From the NCBI GenBank assembly GCA_028826165.1, contig JAPDFW010000059.1, forward strand, positions 1,315,001-1,379,000: a DNA stretch of 64,000 nt. The letters run 5' to 3'. Numbering within the stretch: the stretch's first letter is position 1; each line of letters opens with the position of its first letter. The notes beneath the pieces are model-generated. The model did no database searches. It had not been told where the DNA came from and worked only from the letters and a program-made list of their open reading frames with translations. The position numbers and the translations under genes were made by a program. This DNA is from Anaeramoeba ignava. Its lineage: Eukaryota > Metamonada > Anaeramoebidae. Of the stretch, positions 41,037 through 56,958 are shown piece after piece.

Positions 41037-44000
41037 ATGCAAAACAAAAATCATCTTAAAATTTTTAATTTCCAAAATTTAAATTCTAATTGGAATCAAA
41101 ATTTTATTAATTCAAAATTACATTTCCCTTTTTGTGCTTTTAAAACAAATCAAAATAATTTAATTGTTCAATTTTTAGTTTCAAAAGATGATTCTTATTC
41201 AACTTTGATAAATATTCCTGAAATTCACATTTCAAATTTAAAAGATTATTTCTGGGGAATCACAAACAAAGGAAATGTTCAAATTTTATCAACTTTTTCA
41301 GAAAATAACCATATTTTTCTTTTCCGTTTTTTCACTTCAAATCAAATTCTTTCTTCAAATCAAAAATTTCAAATTATTGAAAATGAAACGGAATCTCAAC
41401 AAAATTTCGACACTTGTCTATTTAAATTTCCAATCATTCCATCAAACCCAAATAATGAAATTATCCAAATACAAAAACTTGATTTGGATTTGCAAAAAAT
41501 TATCGATGTTTTGAAGACCAAAGAAATAGCATTGAAGCAAATACACAAACAAAATTCAATTGAATATCTTTTTCATCATCAATTCAGAAAAAGGAGAATA
41601 TTCGCAACTTTTTTACTCAATTCCAGATATGTTTTAGTTTGTTCAATTTCAAAACAGGGAATTTTTTTTGAGAAATTATTTAATCTTTCCATTCCAAGAA
41701 AATTTCAACTTTTCAAGTTTATTTCAACAAAACGTTTTATTTACGCAATATTTTTGGATCCAAGTAGAATTTACACTTGGGAAAAATCAACTGCAAGAAG
41801 AGCTGCAAGTTTCCAAATTGCAAAAACTTCAATCACAAAAAAGTTGAGAAACGTCTTTGTTTCTCCAAACGATTTGTGGATCATTTTTATTTACCAAGAT
41901 TTCACCTTCCAAGTTGTCAATTTGGATATTCATTTCCAAATTAATTTCCAACATATTCGCAATAATTACGAAAAAATTTTTCTTGATCGAAATCAAAATC
42001 AAAATCAAAATCAAAATAAAAATCAAAATCAAAATCAAAATCAAAATAAAAATAAAGAAGAAAAGGGCTCTTTGGATGAGGAAGATTCGTTTTGTGGAGA
42101 AAACTCTCTTCTTTATCACGAATGGAATTGTGGAAATGATATTTTATTATCAAAATGCTTTGGAACAAATTTTACAATGAAAAGAGAACAGAAATTATTT
42201 TCTTCCCATTGGTTTGTTTTCTCACCTTCAAACCCTGATATTTTTTCTCAGAAATTCTCTCCTGATTGGAGTTCAAAACAAAAACATTTTCCAAATAACA
42301 AATATAACGGATTTGTATTTGAAAAAAATATTGAAATTGAAGAAGAATCAACAATAAAAAGCTCCAAATACAACCATGAAAAGAAACAGAAACAGACAAA
42401 AAATCAAATCAGAAATCAAAGAAAAAGAAACAGGAAATTGAGATTAAGGAACCCGTTGTTTATTCACGAAGAAAAGTCACTTTCCAATTACGAGAAAATG
42501 AATACAAAACAAATTATATTCCAAAATCTTCAACTTATTTTCATTTTGATTCTTCAAAAAACTCTTGGATCACCACTGATGAATATTTTATGCATAATTC
42601 CCAAAACATGCCAGTTTCGATTGACGATTTTATTGTAACTGAAAACCATTTTATGCTCAAATATCACGAAGAAAAAGACTCAAAAAATAGCGAACATCAT
42701 TTTCTTATTTTTGATTTTGAAAAGGATTTTTGTTCATCTTCAGCAAAAATAACCTTCTCACAACCATTTAACCAAACCTGCATCTCTCAAACCAAAGAAA
42801 ACCTTGTTTTCGTTCTCAATTCAGATTCTTTGGCTGTTTTAATACTAAACTCAGCAACTACTAATTTTGTTGACTCTTTATTACTTTTTGGAAAATTTGA
42901 ATTGGCAGAATTTTTTTATCAAACAAACAACTGGGATTCAAATACCCTTTGGTCAGAAAGGGCAATAAATCTCGCCTTGGATTACCAAGATTACTCTCTT
43001 ATAGAACGCGCATTGTCTAAATTTCCTTTTGAAAAGCAACTTGTTATTATCCAAAAAATGATCTCCTATACAAATTCTAATTTCAGCAAATTCAGACCTA
43101 ATTTTCTCCAAAATTTAATCAATTTATTCCAACAAAAAATATTGCTTTCAATTTCTCAGTATTCTGAAAAGATATTAGCCTTCTTTCCGCTTCCAAATGA
43201 GAATGTCAACCATCTTAATTTGCAACAAATTTTGATTCTCTTCGCCTCAAATCTTGATAATTCTCTCTCTTTTTTAAATACAAATCATTCAAACCAAGAA
43301 AAAATGCAAATGGAATTGCATAAAATTTCTCAATCAAATTCAAATGCGCTAATTTTACGTAAAATCTCAAATATGATCCAAATTCATCCACTTTCTATAG
43401 TTGAAAAACCAAAAAAGGATTCAATGGAAGAACTTCAACAAAAAATGAACGAACAAATTTTCCATTTTGTTTCTCAGTCAATTCTTTCTTCAGAAGAATT
43501 TCATACTTATTCAATTCCACAATTCATTTCCCAATTTATTTCTTCAGGAAAATTTTCTGAGCTCATTTCTATTCTCCAATTCTACAAAAACCAAGAAAAC
43601 CCCTTAAATTTGGAATCATTTTTCAGAAAAGAAATTGATTTCATTTCAAATTTGAAAAGATTTTCATTTGAGGTTTTTTACCATTTGGTAGAAACAAACC
43701 AAGTCAAAGAAGCTTTTGATTTAATTAATAATTGCCAAATCAAGAAAGAATCAGATATCGCAAATGAATTATTATTGTTCACAAAAAACTCAGTTGTGAG
43801 AAACAATTTACTTCCCTTTTTATATAAAGATTTACCTAATATACAATCCATCAACCCTTTCAACCATGATTCTATTCAAAATGATCTTAATTTTCTTCTT
43901 TTTCTTTCCCATTACTATCCAAATGAAGACTATTTGTATTATTTTGAATTGAAAACACAAAAAAACTATACAGAATTCCCAGAAATTTGGGATATTATTA

Positions 44001-47000
44001 TGCAAAAAGCCTTTATTTTCTCATCAAATTTGGAAATCAATTTCCAACCAAAATTAGAAATTGAAGAAGATTTCAGCGAAAATTTAAACTGTGGAGACTT
44101 GATTGAAAAATCACATTTGCAATTCAAAGATATTTTAAATGACAAATCGGAGGAAACATTGAAAGAAATAACTCAAGAAGGATATTTTGCTTTTAATCTC
44201 GCTTCTCTCCAAAACATACATCTCAACAAAAGAAAGCGAATTGTCATTGAGGCGCTTAATTTCCAAGAGGAAACATTTACAAGAAGAATGTCTTTTTTTG
44301 AGAATATCGAAAATCAACAAGAATGGCTTCTAATTTGTTTGGATTATATCATTTCACACGGAAATGTATTTGAATTGAAACATTTTCTGAGTTATATTGA
44401 TGATAATTATGAGCTAAATTCAAAGGAAATTCAGGCAATACAACTTTATTTTTCAAGATTTGCGCCTCACTTCCTCAGAATATTATTTCAGAAATGGTTC
44501 TTCAAACTTTCATCAGTCATTTCTTACTCACAAAATTATCTTGATTTGCAATATCTCAAGCTACTTTGCTATCATTCTCTCATATTCTCAAATAACCAAA
44601 AGAAAATGGAAAAATTAAATCATTTCAGATTTAAAATACATCAATTATTTGTTAATTTGTGTATTGAAAATCAACTTATAAATGGTGTTTTATTATTAAT
44701 GAAGCATTCTCCCATTTCACAAGAATTGAAAAATCACTTAATTTCCTTCCTTTCAAAACAAACACAATCTCCTCATATTCAGTATTTAATACAAATAATC
44801 GAAGAAAAATTTGATTTGATATTACTTAATGATGCAAAACAAGAGATTTCTGATCTTTTGAATCAAAAATCTGGAGATTCAAAAGATCAGAAAGCAAAGC
44901 TCTTATTTGCATCATTTATTTTATCTCAAAACCCAAAATCACAAAGAGAAAAAGTATCCAAGATGATAGAGAAAAGCAAACAAAAAAAACTCATTTCTTT
45001 TTTCTGTACCAAATCTTTCCTTGAAAAATCAAAAAGAAACAAAATGAAAAATTCTCGAGAAAATCATCTTTTTACATCAAGAAATGACACTTCACTTTCT
45101 CAACTCATCAAGAAAATAAACTCTTTGGAAATTGATGAAATTCTATCCAAATCAAATCCTTTTGAAGAATTGAAATCATTTTCAAAACAAAAATTCGATA
45201 TCCCTTTTTATTTGATAAACACACAAACAATAAAAGCAATAAAAACAATTGTTATGAATCAAGAAAAATCGAAAATGGAAATTATTATGCAAAAATTATT
45301 GAAAGAAAATGAACAATTTTGGTTTCAAATTACATCCAGAATTTCCCATTTGAATTTACTTGATAACAAAGTTTTTTCTTGTTGTTTGTCGTTCATTTCC
45401 TTTTGTGGATTTTCTGAAGCTAAATTCATTGTAAATCACTCATCTTCCAAAATCATTTTTATCCATATTTATGCACAAGAAATTGATAAAGAATCCCCAA
45501 CAAAAAAAGAATACTCTTTTTCTCCAAAATGTGTTTCTTCATCAATTCAAAAAATTGCAAACTTATTTAAACCTTTACTCTTTAATGATTCAAAATCGTT
45601 CAAAAAACACAAATTTACCGTTTATGAAAAATTACTTCAAGCAAAGACTTGGATAGAAAAGAATAAGCAAAATATGGAACCGTTTATTGAAAATGGTTTA
45701 TTTTTGAGAAGCTTTTGTGATAAAGAAATTCTTGATAAAATTGTCAATAATTTCAGTAAAATTTATTCGATTGATTCACGAATATTTTCCAAAATGGGAA
45801 ATAAATATACAAGAAGTGATCTTGAAAATGTTTGCCAATCTCTTGATTTTATCAATAGAAATTCAGATTCAACAGTCAACCTTGAGGAAAATATACAAAA
45901 TGTAGTCTTGAAAGATCATATCAAAAGATTTCTTCCAGAATTATTCCCAAATTCCAAAACAATTGAGAAAACCTCAGTTCATAAACAAGATGATATTTCT
46001 TCATTTTCAGTCGAAAATATCATTAATTGGGCATTAAGAGAAAAGGATTCTACACAAATGCTTATAAAAAAGTATTGCTTCACATCAACCCATTTTATCA
46101 ACATTTGCACATGCTTCTTCTTCAAAAAAAGCTCAAAAATCATCAATATTTTTAATTTCTTATTTACTATCTTTTTTAGATAAATCTAAAAAAGAAAATA
46201 TAACCAATTTTTGGGAACAATATTCTTCAAAAATGGGGAATATTTCTATTCAATTAGATTCAGAATGTGCACTTTTCCCTTATTCATTTTTCAATTTGGA
46301 GAACGAAAATCAAAATCAAAATCAAAATCAAAATCAAAAATCAATTAAAAAATCAATTCAAAAATCAATTCAAAAATAATCTTTTTACAGAAGATGATCG
46401 TCTTCTTGTTTTGAAAAACATTATTCTTTTCGCAGTTATTGAACTCAAAATGACAAAGCTTATTGTTTCTGCATTTGAAATTTTTGATCATGGAAATGTA
46501 ATTATTGATTTTTTCCGATTTGTTCATGGATATTTACAGAGCAATAATACAATAGGAAATCGGAATAAAAAATTTATTGAGAATTTTGTTATACAAAGAA
46601 AAAAAGTGGAAAATGGTGAAACCAATTTTGGATTAATTGGAAATTATGATTGGATAAACAGCATCACTGATCAGATTCTTCATCATTTACTCACAAATTC
46701 ACATAAATATCAACTTCATCTCCTCATGAAATGCTTGAGTCAAGTCAAGTATAATGAAAATTATCGGATATACTTTATATTTGCAAATCTTCTTGGAGAT
46801 GTAAACAGTTTTGATTTTGAAACTTTCCAAAAATCACCAAAAGAAATTTGTAACAATTTTCTTGAAAAAAATGAATTTGGAAAAGCAAGAAAAGTATATC
46901 AAGCAATTAATAAACCACTTACACCCATTATAATTCACCAAATTGAATTCATTTTATCAGAAAACAAACAATCATGGAATCAAACATCTGAATATCACCA

Positions 47001-49242
47001 CAAACAAATTTTCCAAAGATGTTTTGATTTATTAAATAAATATTCATCAAACTACTTTGTCAATGCAGTATTTTTTCTGCAAAAACTTCATCTCTTCCAA
47101 AGTACTATTCAAGCAAGTGAAATTCAACAACTTTTGGAATATTTCTTGTTTTTCATTCAAAAATTTCATTCAAAAAACTTTCAATCTTCAAATTCTCCCT
47201 TTATAAATAGAATTGAAAGAGATATTCAAATGAGAATCACCATTTTCAAAGCAATCCAAAAAAATTCATCATTAAAAATACCAAGACTTATAATCAAAAT
47301 CCTTGCAGAAGATTTTCCATTTGAAAAAAAAATTGAAGAAAATCCGCCGGTTTTATTAAATAATGAAGAACTTCCGTTCTACTTTTTGGGGGATATTTTT
47401 GTCAAACAAAATGATATAGAAAATGAAATGATAATTGTTAAGCAAATAATAGAATATTTGATTGATGAAAACCAAGTGAAGCAAGCCGAAGAGATTTGCC
47501 AAGAAATATCCTGTAGTTTGGCGGATCTTGTTGTTATTAAAGCTTGTGAAAGAATTGCTCTTTGTTCACAAGATGAATATGTAGAGAATTTATTGATCAC
47601 AGAATTCCCAGAAGTCATGTCTCTTGTAGAAAAAGCTTATCCTCATCTTGACTTCTCTTTGATTACAACGGATGAACTTCTTGAAAAACTCAAAGATTTG
47701 CCAAATCATGGGAAAAAATACTGCCGAAAAATATCGACTGTGTATCATGTCTCGTTGCTTGTGTCTCGAGACTTCTTTGTTGTTGAACAAGCACCAGAAC
47801 TTGCTCTCCAACTTTTAATGCGCAAGTCTTCCAATTACAGTAATGAAATATCCAGATTTTCTAATGATGTTGGATTAAGTTGCACAAGACTCGCAACTAT
47901 TTTTGCGGATTTGTATTTTGAATCACTGATTTTTAGACGAGAAATCATGGGTATTTTGCTTGAAAAAGAAATGAAAGAAGAATCTCCTGATTCCAAAGAT
48001 GAAAACAAATATCAAGAAATTGACCAAATTTATTCAAAGGAATTAAACATCGAAATCAAAACAGAAAAAAATATACTTCGAGGAGTCGTTTCAGCTACTC
48101 ATACAACCCAAGAATTTATTAGATTTGCCCAGATAACTGGAGAGTTGTTAACTTTTACAAATGTTCTTATGCGCAATTTGCTCAATTTTATCTCACAAAA
48201 ACATGAGAATTTTGATCACAAAAGTGAAATTGAAGTTGAAATATTGATCAAATGTTTGGAATGTTTCCGTATTTCTTGCGATATGAATGGGATGAAGAAT
48301 AATATCAAGCTTATCAAGAAAAGATTGCCTATTTATATTCGTGAGCAAAAGCATCAGTTACTTTACTGGATTTTTCAGGAGTATGATCTCCCACAATTAG
48401 ATTTTTTACTCCATTTTTTTATTGAAGAAAAAAAATTAAAGAAAATTGTTCCTTTTTCTAGCAATTTCTCAAATAGTTTCTCCATACGTGCCTCAAGATA
48501 TTTACAGAAAAAGTTTTCACGCGAACCAAAGCTCATTTTGAATTTTTATTTGCACTTCTCAATGAAGAAAGAAATTGGGCATTTTCTTTCAAATGAAGCA
48601 CGACTTCTTCTGAATCAAATTAAATTTCCACAAATTTCTGAACAAGATCCATTGACAATTTTTGTCTCAGTCCAAGATATCCAAAAAATGGTTGAAGCAA
48701 GAAGTATTTTGCTGTTTTCTTCTCATGCCTTTTTGCATACAGAATTCCAACAGAAATTAATCCAAAATTTTATTCTTGATGATTTAATTTCAATCCAAAT
48801 TCTTGTAGGAGATTTGCAAATGATAAATATCAAGAAATCCAAAAAGAAAGACTTGCAAATATTGATGCAAAAAGCTCCAGATTTTTATACAAGTTTGGTT
48901 ATTTCAGAATTTTATAAACTTAATTCTTTAGAAAATTGGTCAAAAGCTCTATTTCATCATTTTTTCGTTGAAAAAGATTCTCGTTTTCTTTCTGAATATT
49001 TTAGTTATTTTATTTTGGATGAACCTCTTGTTAAAAAAATTGTAGAACTTTATCAATCTTTTTCAGATAAAAATTTAATTGTTCATCAAATGGAAGTTTT
49101 TGTTAGTTTTATTCAAGATATTGTTCTTGCTTTAAAAATTTCAAAAGAACTTCGTTTTTTCAATTTATTTGATAATTTAAAAAGTGTTTTACCTTTACAT
49201 TTAGTTAAAGAAGTAATTAAAAATGAGAAAGAAAAAAAGTGA
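41037..49242 (+). CDS. Spatacsin (SPG11) homologue, about 2735 codons, three frame breaks
   Basis: Three long frames join into one protein. Frame A: 41037 to about 42398 (start MQNKNHLKIFNF; beta-rich, propeller-like). Frame B: about 42399 to 46066 (helical). A short frame C (about 46072-46350: SIASHQPILSTFAHASS, FLDKSKKENITNFWEQY). Frame D to 49242. The C-terminal 350 residues match the Spatacsin C-terminal family: CLECFRISCDMNGMKNNI, LLYWIFQEYDLPQLDFLL, then LVGDLQMINIKKSKKKDLQI, FYTSLVISEFYKL, NWSKALFHHFFVEKDSRFLSEY. Spatacsin works with spastizin and AP-5 at late endosomes/lysosomes in autophagic lysosome reformation. Length is near the human protein (about 2440). Breaks lie in low-complexity DNA: an A6 run at 42398-42403, an A6 run at 46066-46071, and N/Q/K repeats at 46311-46378. 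No intron explains them. Confidence 0.75.
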
Positions 49243-49344
49243 AAGGAAAGAAAAGAAATTTTTATTTTTAGGGAAAAAAAAGTTCTATTTTTCTTCTTAC
49301 TTTTTTTTTCTAATTAATTGATTAACCAATTAATTAAAAATTTT

Positions 49345-52562
<3,218 letters not shown>

Positions 52563-53345
52563 TCCGTTTTATTTTTAAAAAATGAAAAGAAAAAATGAAA
52601 AAATAAAAAAATAAAAATTGATTTAAAAATTGATTTAGAAATTGATTTAAAAATTAATTTAAAAATTGATTTAAAAATTGATTTAGATTTAAAAATTGAT
52701 TTAGAAATTGATTTAGATTTTGATTTAGAAATTAATTTTGAAATTGATTTGGGATTTGACTTGGGATTTGATTTTGATTCTGAAATTGATTTAAAAATTG
52801 ATTTAAAAATTGATTTAAAAATTGATTTAAAAATTGATTTAGAAATTGATTTTGAAATTGATTTTGGAAATTGATTTAGAAATTGATTTGGAAATTAATT
52901 TTGAAATTGATTTGGAATTTGATTTAGAAATTGATTTAGAAATTGATTTAGAAATTGATTTAGAAATTGATTTAGAAATTGATTTAGAAATTAATTTTGG
53001 AATTGACTTGGAATTTGACTTGGAATTTGATTTGGAAATTAATTTTGAAATTGATTTGGGATTTGACTTAGAATTTGATTTAGAAATTGATTTAGAAATT
53101 GATTTAGAAATTGATTTAGAAATTGATTTAGAAATTGATTTAGAAATTGATTTTGGAAATTGATTTAGAAATTGATTTGGAAATTAATTTTGAAATTGAC
53201 TTGGAATTTGACTTGTGATTTGGATTTGATTTTGACTTGGGATTTGACTTGGAATTTGACTTGGAATTTGACTTGGAATTTGACTTGGAATTTGACTTGG
53301 AATTTGAATTTGATTTTGGTTCTGAAATTGATTTTGATTCTGAAA
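52563..53345. repeat. 12-bp satellite overlapping the 3' end of an ankyrin gene
   Basis: From about 52616 to 53345 the DNA is tandem gatttagaaatt (12 bases) with gatttaaaaatt and gacttggaattt variants. On the minus strand, the part from 53345 to 53140 is the end of the ankyrin-BTB coding region (SNSK/ISKS repeats). The stop at 53140 lies inside the array, which then continues non-coding to 52616. The 50 bases before the DDX49 ATG (52562) are A-rich with TGAAAA elements (TTTTCA on the coding strand), its likely promoter. Confidence 0.9.
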
Positions 53346-56300
53346 TTGAAATTGATTCTTGAAATTGAAATTGATCTTGAAATTGAAATTGATCTTGAAA
53401 TTGAAATTGATTCTGAAATTGAAATTGATCTTGAAATTGAAATGGATTTATAAATTGATCTGGAACAAAATTATTCAATTTAACTAAATTACCATTGAAA
53501 TTAACAATTCTTTGATTCGATTCAATTTCTTGCTTCCTTAAATCCCTTAAAAATAAATCAATTATTGAATTTTGATTTAATTGATAATAATCTTTAACAT
53601 CTCGAAGTTCTAAAAGAATTTTGTGATTAATTTCTTTTGTTTGTTCAAATTCATCATGATAAAGAAAATAAATAAATTGTTCAATTGTTTCAAATGATTT
53701 TCTTGAATAATCATGAACCTGATTTGATGTATCTTTAACATTTAATTCAAACATTCCTTTAAATAATTCACTTCTTAATATTAATATTAATTTATGAACT
53801 TGAACTTCTTTTTCTTCAATAATTATTTTGAAATCTTTTGTTGATTCTTGGTGATATAATTTATCAAAATCTTTTAACAATCCTTTTCTTCCTTTCTTTT
53901 CTTCAATCCATTTTGAATCAATTCCAATTTCTTTGAAAAATTCTTCAAGTTGTTTCTGTTTTTTATTCCATTTTTCAATTTGTTCTTGTTTTGGAAAATC
54001 TGGTGATTTATTCAGAAAAAGTTCTTTAAATTCCTCGAAATCAAGAAATCCTGTATAAATGAAATTTAAAGCCATTTCAATTTCTTCTTTTTTTGAGTTT
54101 TGTTTGCATTTGTTGATAAATTTTTGTAAAATTAAATCATCATTATCAAATCTTGTTAATAAAACTAGTTTATGAACTTGGAACTTAAATGAATTAATTG
54201 ATTGGATAATCAAATCTGAGAAACTTTCACTTGATTCTAGTAAATTTTTCATATCTTGATTAAATGAATATACTTTAGGAAAAATATTAATAAATTCTTT
54301 TGTGATTCTTGTATCTTTCATCAAATCAAAACCTAATAAATCATTCATTAATAAAGCTTGAATTGCTTTTTCGTTATTATTCTCAAGAATTATAGAAATT
54401 GGATTTTGCCCATAATTGCTTTTAAGACTAAGATCAGAGCCTTTTTCAACAAGAAATTGGATAATTTCAGATGATTTGAGATTTTTACAAGCAAAATGTA
54501 AAGGAGTTTCTTGATAGCTATTTTTAAGAAAAATATCTGCACCTTTTTCAACAAGATATTTCACAATTTCAAATGAATTTTCTCTTTGATAGTCGCAAAC
54601 AAAATGTAAAGGTGTTTTGTTATAATATTTTTGAGAATTAACATCAGCTCCATTTTCAACAAGAATTTTGATAATATCAAGTGAATCTTGATATGCACAA
54701 GCCAAGTCTAATGGACCTCTGTTTGATTTATTGATATTATTAGCATCAGCTCCATTTTCAACAAGTAATTTAATAACTTGAAATGAAATTTTTTGTTTTT
54801 GATATTCGCATGCAAGATCTAAAGGTGTTTGTTGGTAATTATTTTTTGCATTAACATCAGCTCCTTTTTCAACAAGTAATTGAATCACTTCAAAAGAATT
54901 ACTATCGCGACAAGCTTTATGCAAAGGTATATTATTTTCTTTATCTTTATAATTAATTTCAGCTCCCTTTTCTACAAGTAATTTAATAGCCTCAAATGGA
55001 CTATTTTGTTGGCAAGCAACACCCAATATTGATTGTTCATTTGTTGCTTTTGAATTAACATCAGCTCCTTTTTCAACAAGTAAATTGATTGTTTCAAATG
55101 GATTTCGAGAATAGAAAGCAAAGTGTAAAGCTGTTTGTTGAGATTTATTTTTTTCATTAACATCAATTCCTTTTTCAATAAGAAATTTAATCACTTCAAT
55201 TGGAGAATTATGTAAACAAGCGATATGCAAAGCTGTTTCTTGATCTTTTGTTTTAATAGTAGCATCAGCTCCTTTTTCAACAAGCAGCTTTACAATTTCA
55301 AATGAATTTTCTGGTTTTGTTTTACAAACAAAATGTAATGGTGTTTCATCATAAATTGTCTTTGCATTCAAATCAGCTCCTTTTTCAATAAGAAATTCAA
55401 CAATCTTAAATATATTCAAGTTTTGATTCTGATCTCTTTTTTGACAAATTAAATGTAAAGGTGTTAAGTCATGATTTCTTTTAGAATTAACATTAGCTCC
55501 TTTTTCAACAAGAAATTTCACAATTTCAAATGAATTTTCTGGTTGTTTTTCACAAATTAGATGTAAAGGTGATTGCTGGAAATATCTTACTTGAATATTA
55601 ACATCAGCTCCTTTTTCAACAAGGAATTGAATAATATCAAATGAATCTTCTTTTTCACAAGCAAAGTGTAAAGCTGTTTCTTTTTCCTTTGTTTGAGAGT
55701 TTACATCAATTCCTTTTTCAATTAGTAATTTAACAATTTCAAGTGGATTTGATTTTGGTTTTGGATTTGGATTTTTTTTGCAAATCAAATGTAAAAGATT
55801 TCCATTATCTTGGGTTGTCGAATTAAAATCAAATCCTTTTTCAATTGCAAATTTAGTCATTTCAAATGAATTTTCTTGATTTGAATAATCATAATCAATA
55901 TATAAATATGTTTGTCCATATCTATTTTTAGCATTGATATCAGCTCCATTTTCAATAAGTAATTTAACAAGCTCAATTGAATTTGGGTTTTTAGAAGCAA
56001 AATGTAAAGGAGTTTCTTCAGAATTACTTTTAACATTAATTTCAGCTCCTTTTTCAATAAGTAATTTAGCAATTTCAATTGATCTCCCATTTTGACAAGC
56101 AAGATGTAAAGGAGTTTCTTGAGAACTATTTTTACAATTAATTTCAGCTCCTTTTTCAATAAGGAATTTAACAAGTTCAAATGAATTTTCGTTTTGATAT
56201 CTGCAAAGAAAATGCAAAGGAGTTTCTCGATATCTATTTGGAGAATTGATATCAGCTCCTTTTTCAATAAGAAATTTAGCAATTTCAATTGATTTTGGGT

Positions 56301-56874
56301 TTTGACAAGCAAAATGTAAAGGAGTTTCTTCAGAATTATTTTGAGAATTAACATCAGCTCCTTTTTCAATAAGAAATTGAATCACTTCAATTGATTTTCC
56401 ATTTCTAGAAGCAGAATGCAAAGGAGTTTCATTACCATTTGCTATATTATTCAAATCAGCTCCTTTTTCAACAAGTAATTTAATCACTTCAAATGAATTT
56501 TCATTTTGATATTTGCAAAGAAAATGCAAAGGAGTTTCACTATCATTTGTTATAATATTCAAATCAGCTCCTTTTTCAACAAGTAATTTTACAACATCAA
56601 GTGAAATTGAACTTGGATACTGACAAACTAAATGTAAAGGAGCTCGATATTCTAATTTTGGTGCTGCTGCATTTATTCTTCTTGTTGAAATTAAGAAATC
56701 AATTGAGTGATAATAATTTCTTTCATTTAAATTATAAGGAAAACGTTTTCTAAAATTCATCATTTCTATTTTTGTATCCGGATTCATTCCTAAATTAATT
56801 ATATATTTAATTTCTTCAAAAGAATTTTTTTGGAAAGCAAAATAAAATTTTTTCATTAATTCAATTTGATCCAT
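53140..56874 (-). CDS. Ankyrin-repeat protein with tandem BTB domains and repetitive tail
   Basis: Intronless, 1244 residues from the ATG at 56874 (MDQIELMKKFYFAFQ). I count 22 ankyrin repeats (xTPLHFACQN, ETPLHFLCRYQ, QSPLHLICEK and similar) over residues 75-855. The cassette shared with the 383-3754 protein follows: degenerate BTB (FSDLIIQS, VHKLVLLTRFD, ALNFIYTGF), linker WIEEKKGRKGLLKDF, then canonical BTB (KDFKIIIEEKE, VHKLILILRSELFKGMF, VHDYSRKSFETIEQF). Beyond the usual end (NSIIDLFLRDL) about 120 residues are added, dominated by QFQFQ and SNSKSNSK repeats encoded by a 12-base satellite. Likely an interaction adaptor; the tail looks like a recent repeat-driven extension. It lies downstream of VPS8 on the same strand. 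Confidence 0.9.
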   Translation of the reverse strand: MDQIELMKKFYFAFQKNSFEEIKYIINLGMNPDTKIEMMNFRKRFPYNLNERNYYHSIDFLISTRRINAAAPKLEYRAPLHLVCQYPSSISLDVVKLLVEKGADLNIITNDSETPLHFLCKYQNENSFEVIKLLVEKGADLNNIANGNETPLHSASRNGKSIEVIQFLIEKGADVNSQNNSEETPLHFACQNPKSIEIAKFLIEKGADINSPNRYRETPLHFLCRYQNENSFELVKFLIEKGAEINCKNSSQETPLHLACQNGRSIEIAKLLIEKGAEINVKSNSEETPLHFASKNPNSIELVKLLIENGADINAKNRYGQTYLYIDYDYSNQENSFEMTKFAIEKGFDFNSTTQDNGNLLHLICKKNPNPKPKSNPLEIVKLLIEKGIDVNSQTKEKETALHFACEKEDSFDIIQFLVEKGADVNIQVRYFQQSPLHLICEKQPENSFEIVKFLVEKGANVNSKRNHDLTPLHLICQKRDQNQNLNIFKIVEFLIEKGADLNAKTIYDETPLHFVCKTKPENSFEIVKLLVEKGADATIKTKDQETALHIACLHNSPIEVIKFLIEKGIDVNEKNKSQQTALHFAFYSRNPFETINLLVEKGADVNSKATNEQSILGVACQQNSPFEAIKLLVEKGAEINYKDKENNIPLHKACRDSNSFEVIQLLVEKGADVNAKNNYQQTPLDLACEYQKQKISFQVIKLLVENGADANNINKSNRGPLDLACAYQDSLDIIKILVENGADVNSQKYYNKTPLHFVCDYQRENSFEIVKYLVEKGADIFLKNSYQETPLHFACKNLKSSEIIQFLVEKGSDLSLKSNYGQNPISIILENNNEKAIQALLMNDLLGFDLMKDTRITKEFINIFPKVYSFNQDMKNLLESSESFSDLIIQSINSFKFQVHKLVLLTRFDNDDLILQKFINKCKQNSKKEEIEMALNFIYTGFLDFEEFKELFLNKSPDFPKQEQIEKWNKKQKQLEEFFKEIGIDSKWIEEKKGRKGLLKDFDKLYHQESTKDFKIIIEEKEVQVHKLILILRSELFKGMFELNVKDTSNQVHDYSRKSFETIEQFIYFLYHDEFEQTKEINHKILLELRDVKDYYQLNQNSIIDLFLRDLRKQEIESNQRIVNFNGNLVKLNNFVPDQFINPFQFQDQFQFQNQFQFQDQFQFQDQFQFQESISISESKSISEPKSNSNSKSNSKSNSKSNSKSNSKSNPKSKSNPNHKSNSKSISKLISKSISKSISKINF

Positions 56875-56958
56875 TTTAAAAAAAAAAATAAAAAGAAAAA
56901 AAATGAAAAAATTTTTGCTTTTTTTAATTTCGAAAAATCCAAAAAAAAAAAAAAAAAA

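Noticed and set aside
46072-46179. A 108-base GT-AG intron in the spatacsin gene
   Set aside because: It has plausible borders, but joining 46071 to 46180 gives an immediate TAA. The sequence within it (SIASHQPILSTF) reads as good protein in one frame.
52846-53163. Plus-strand E-I-D-L repeat frame
   Set aside because: It is a translation of the 12-base satellite and is antisense to the ankyrin gene tail.
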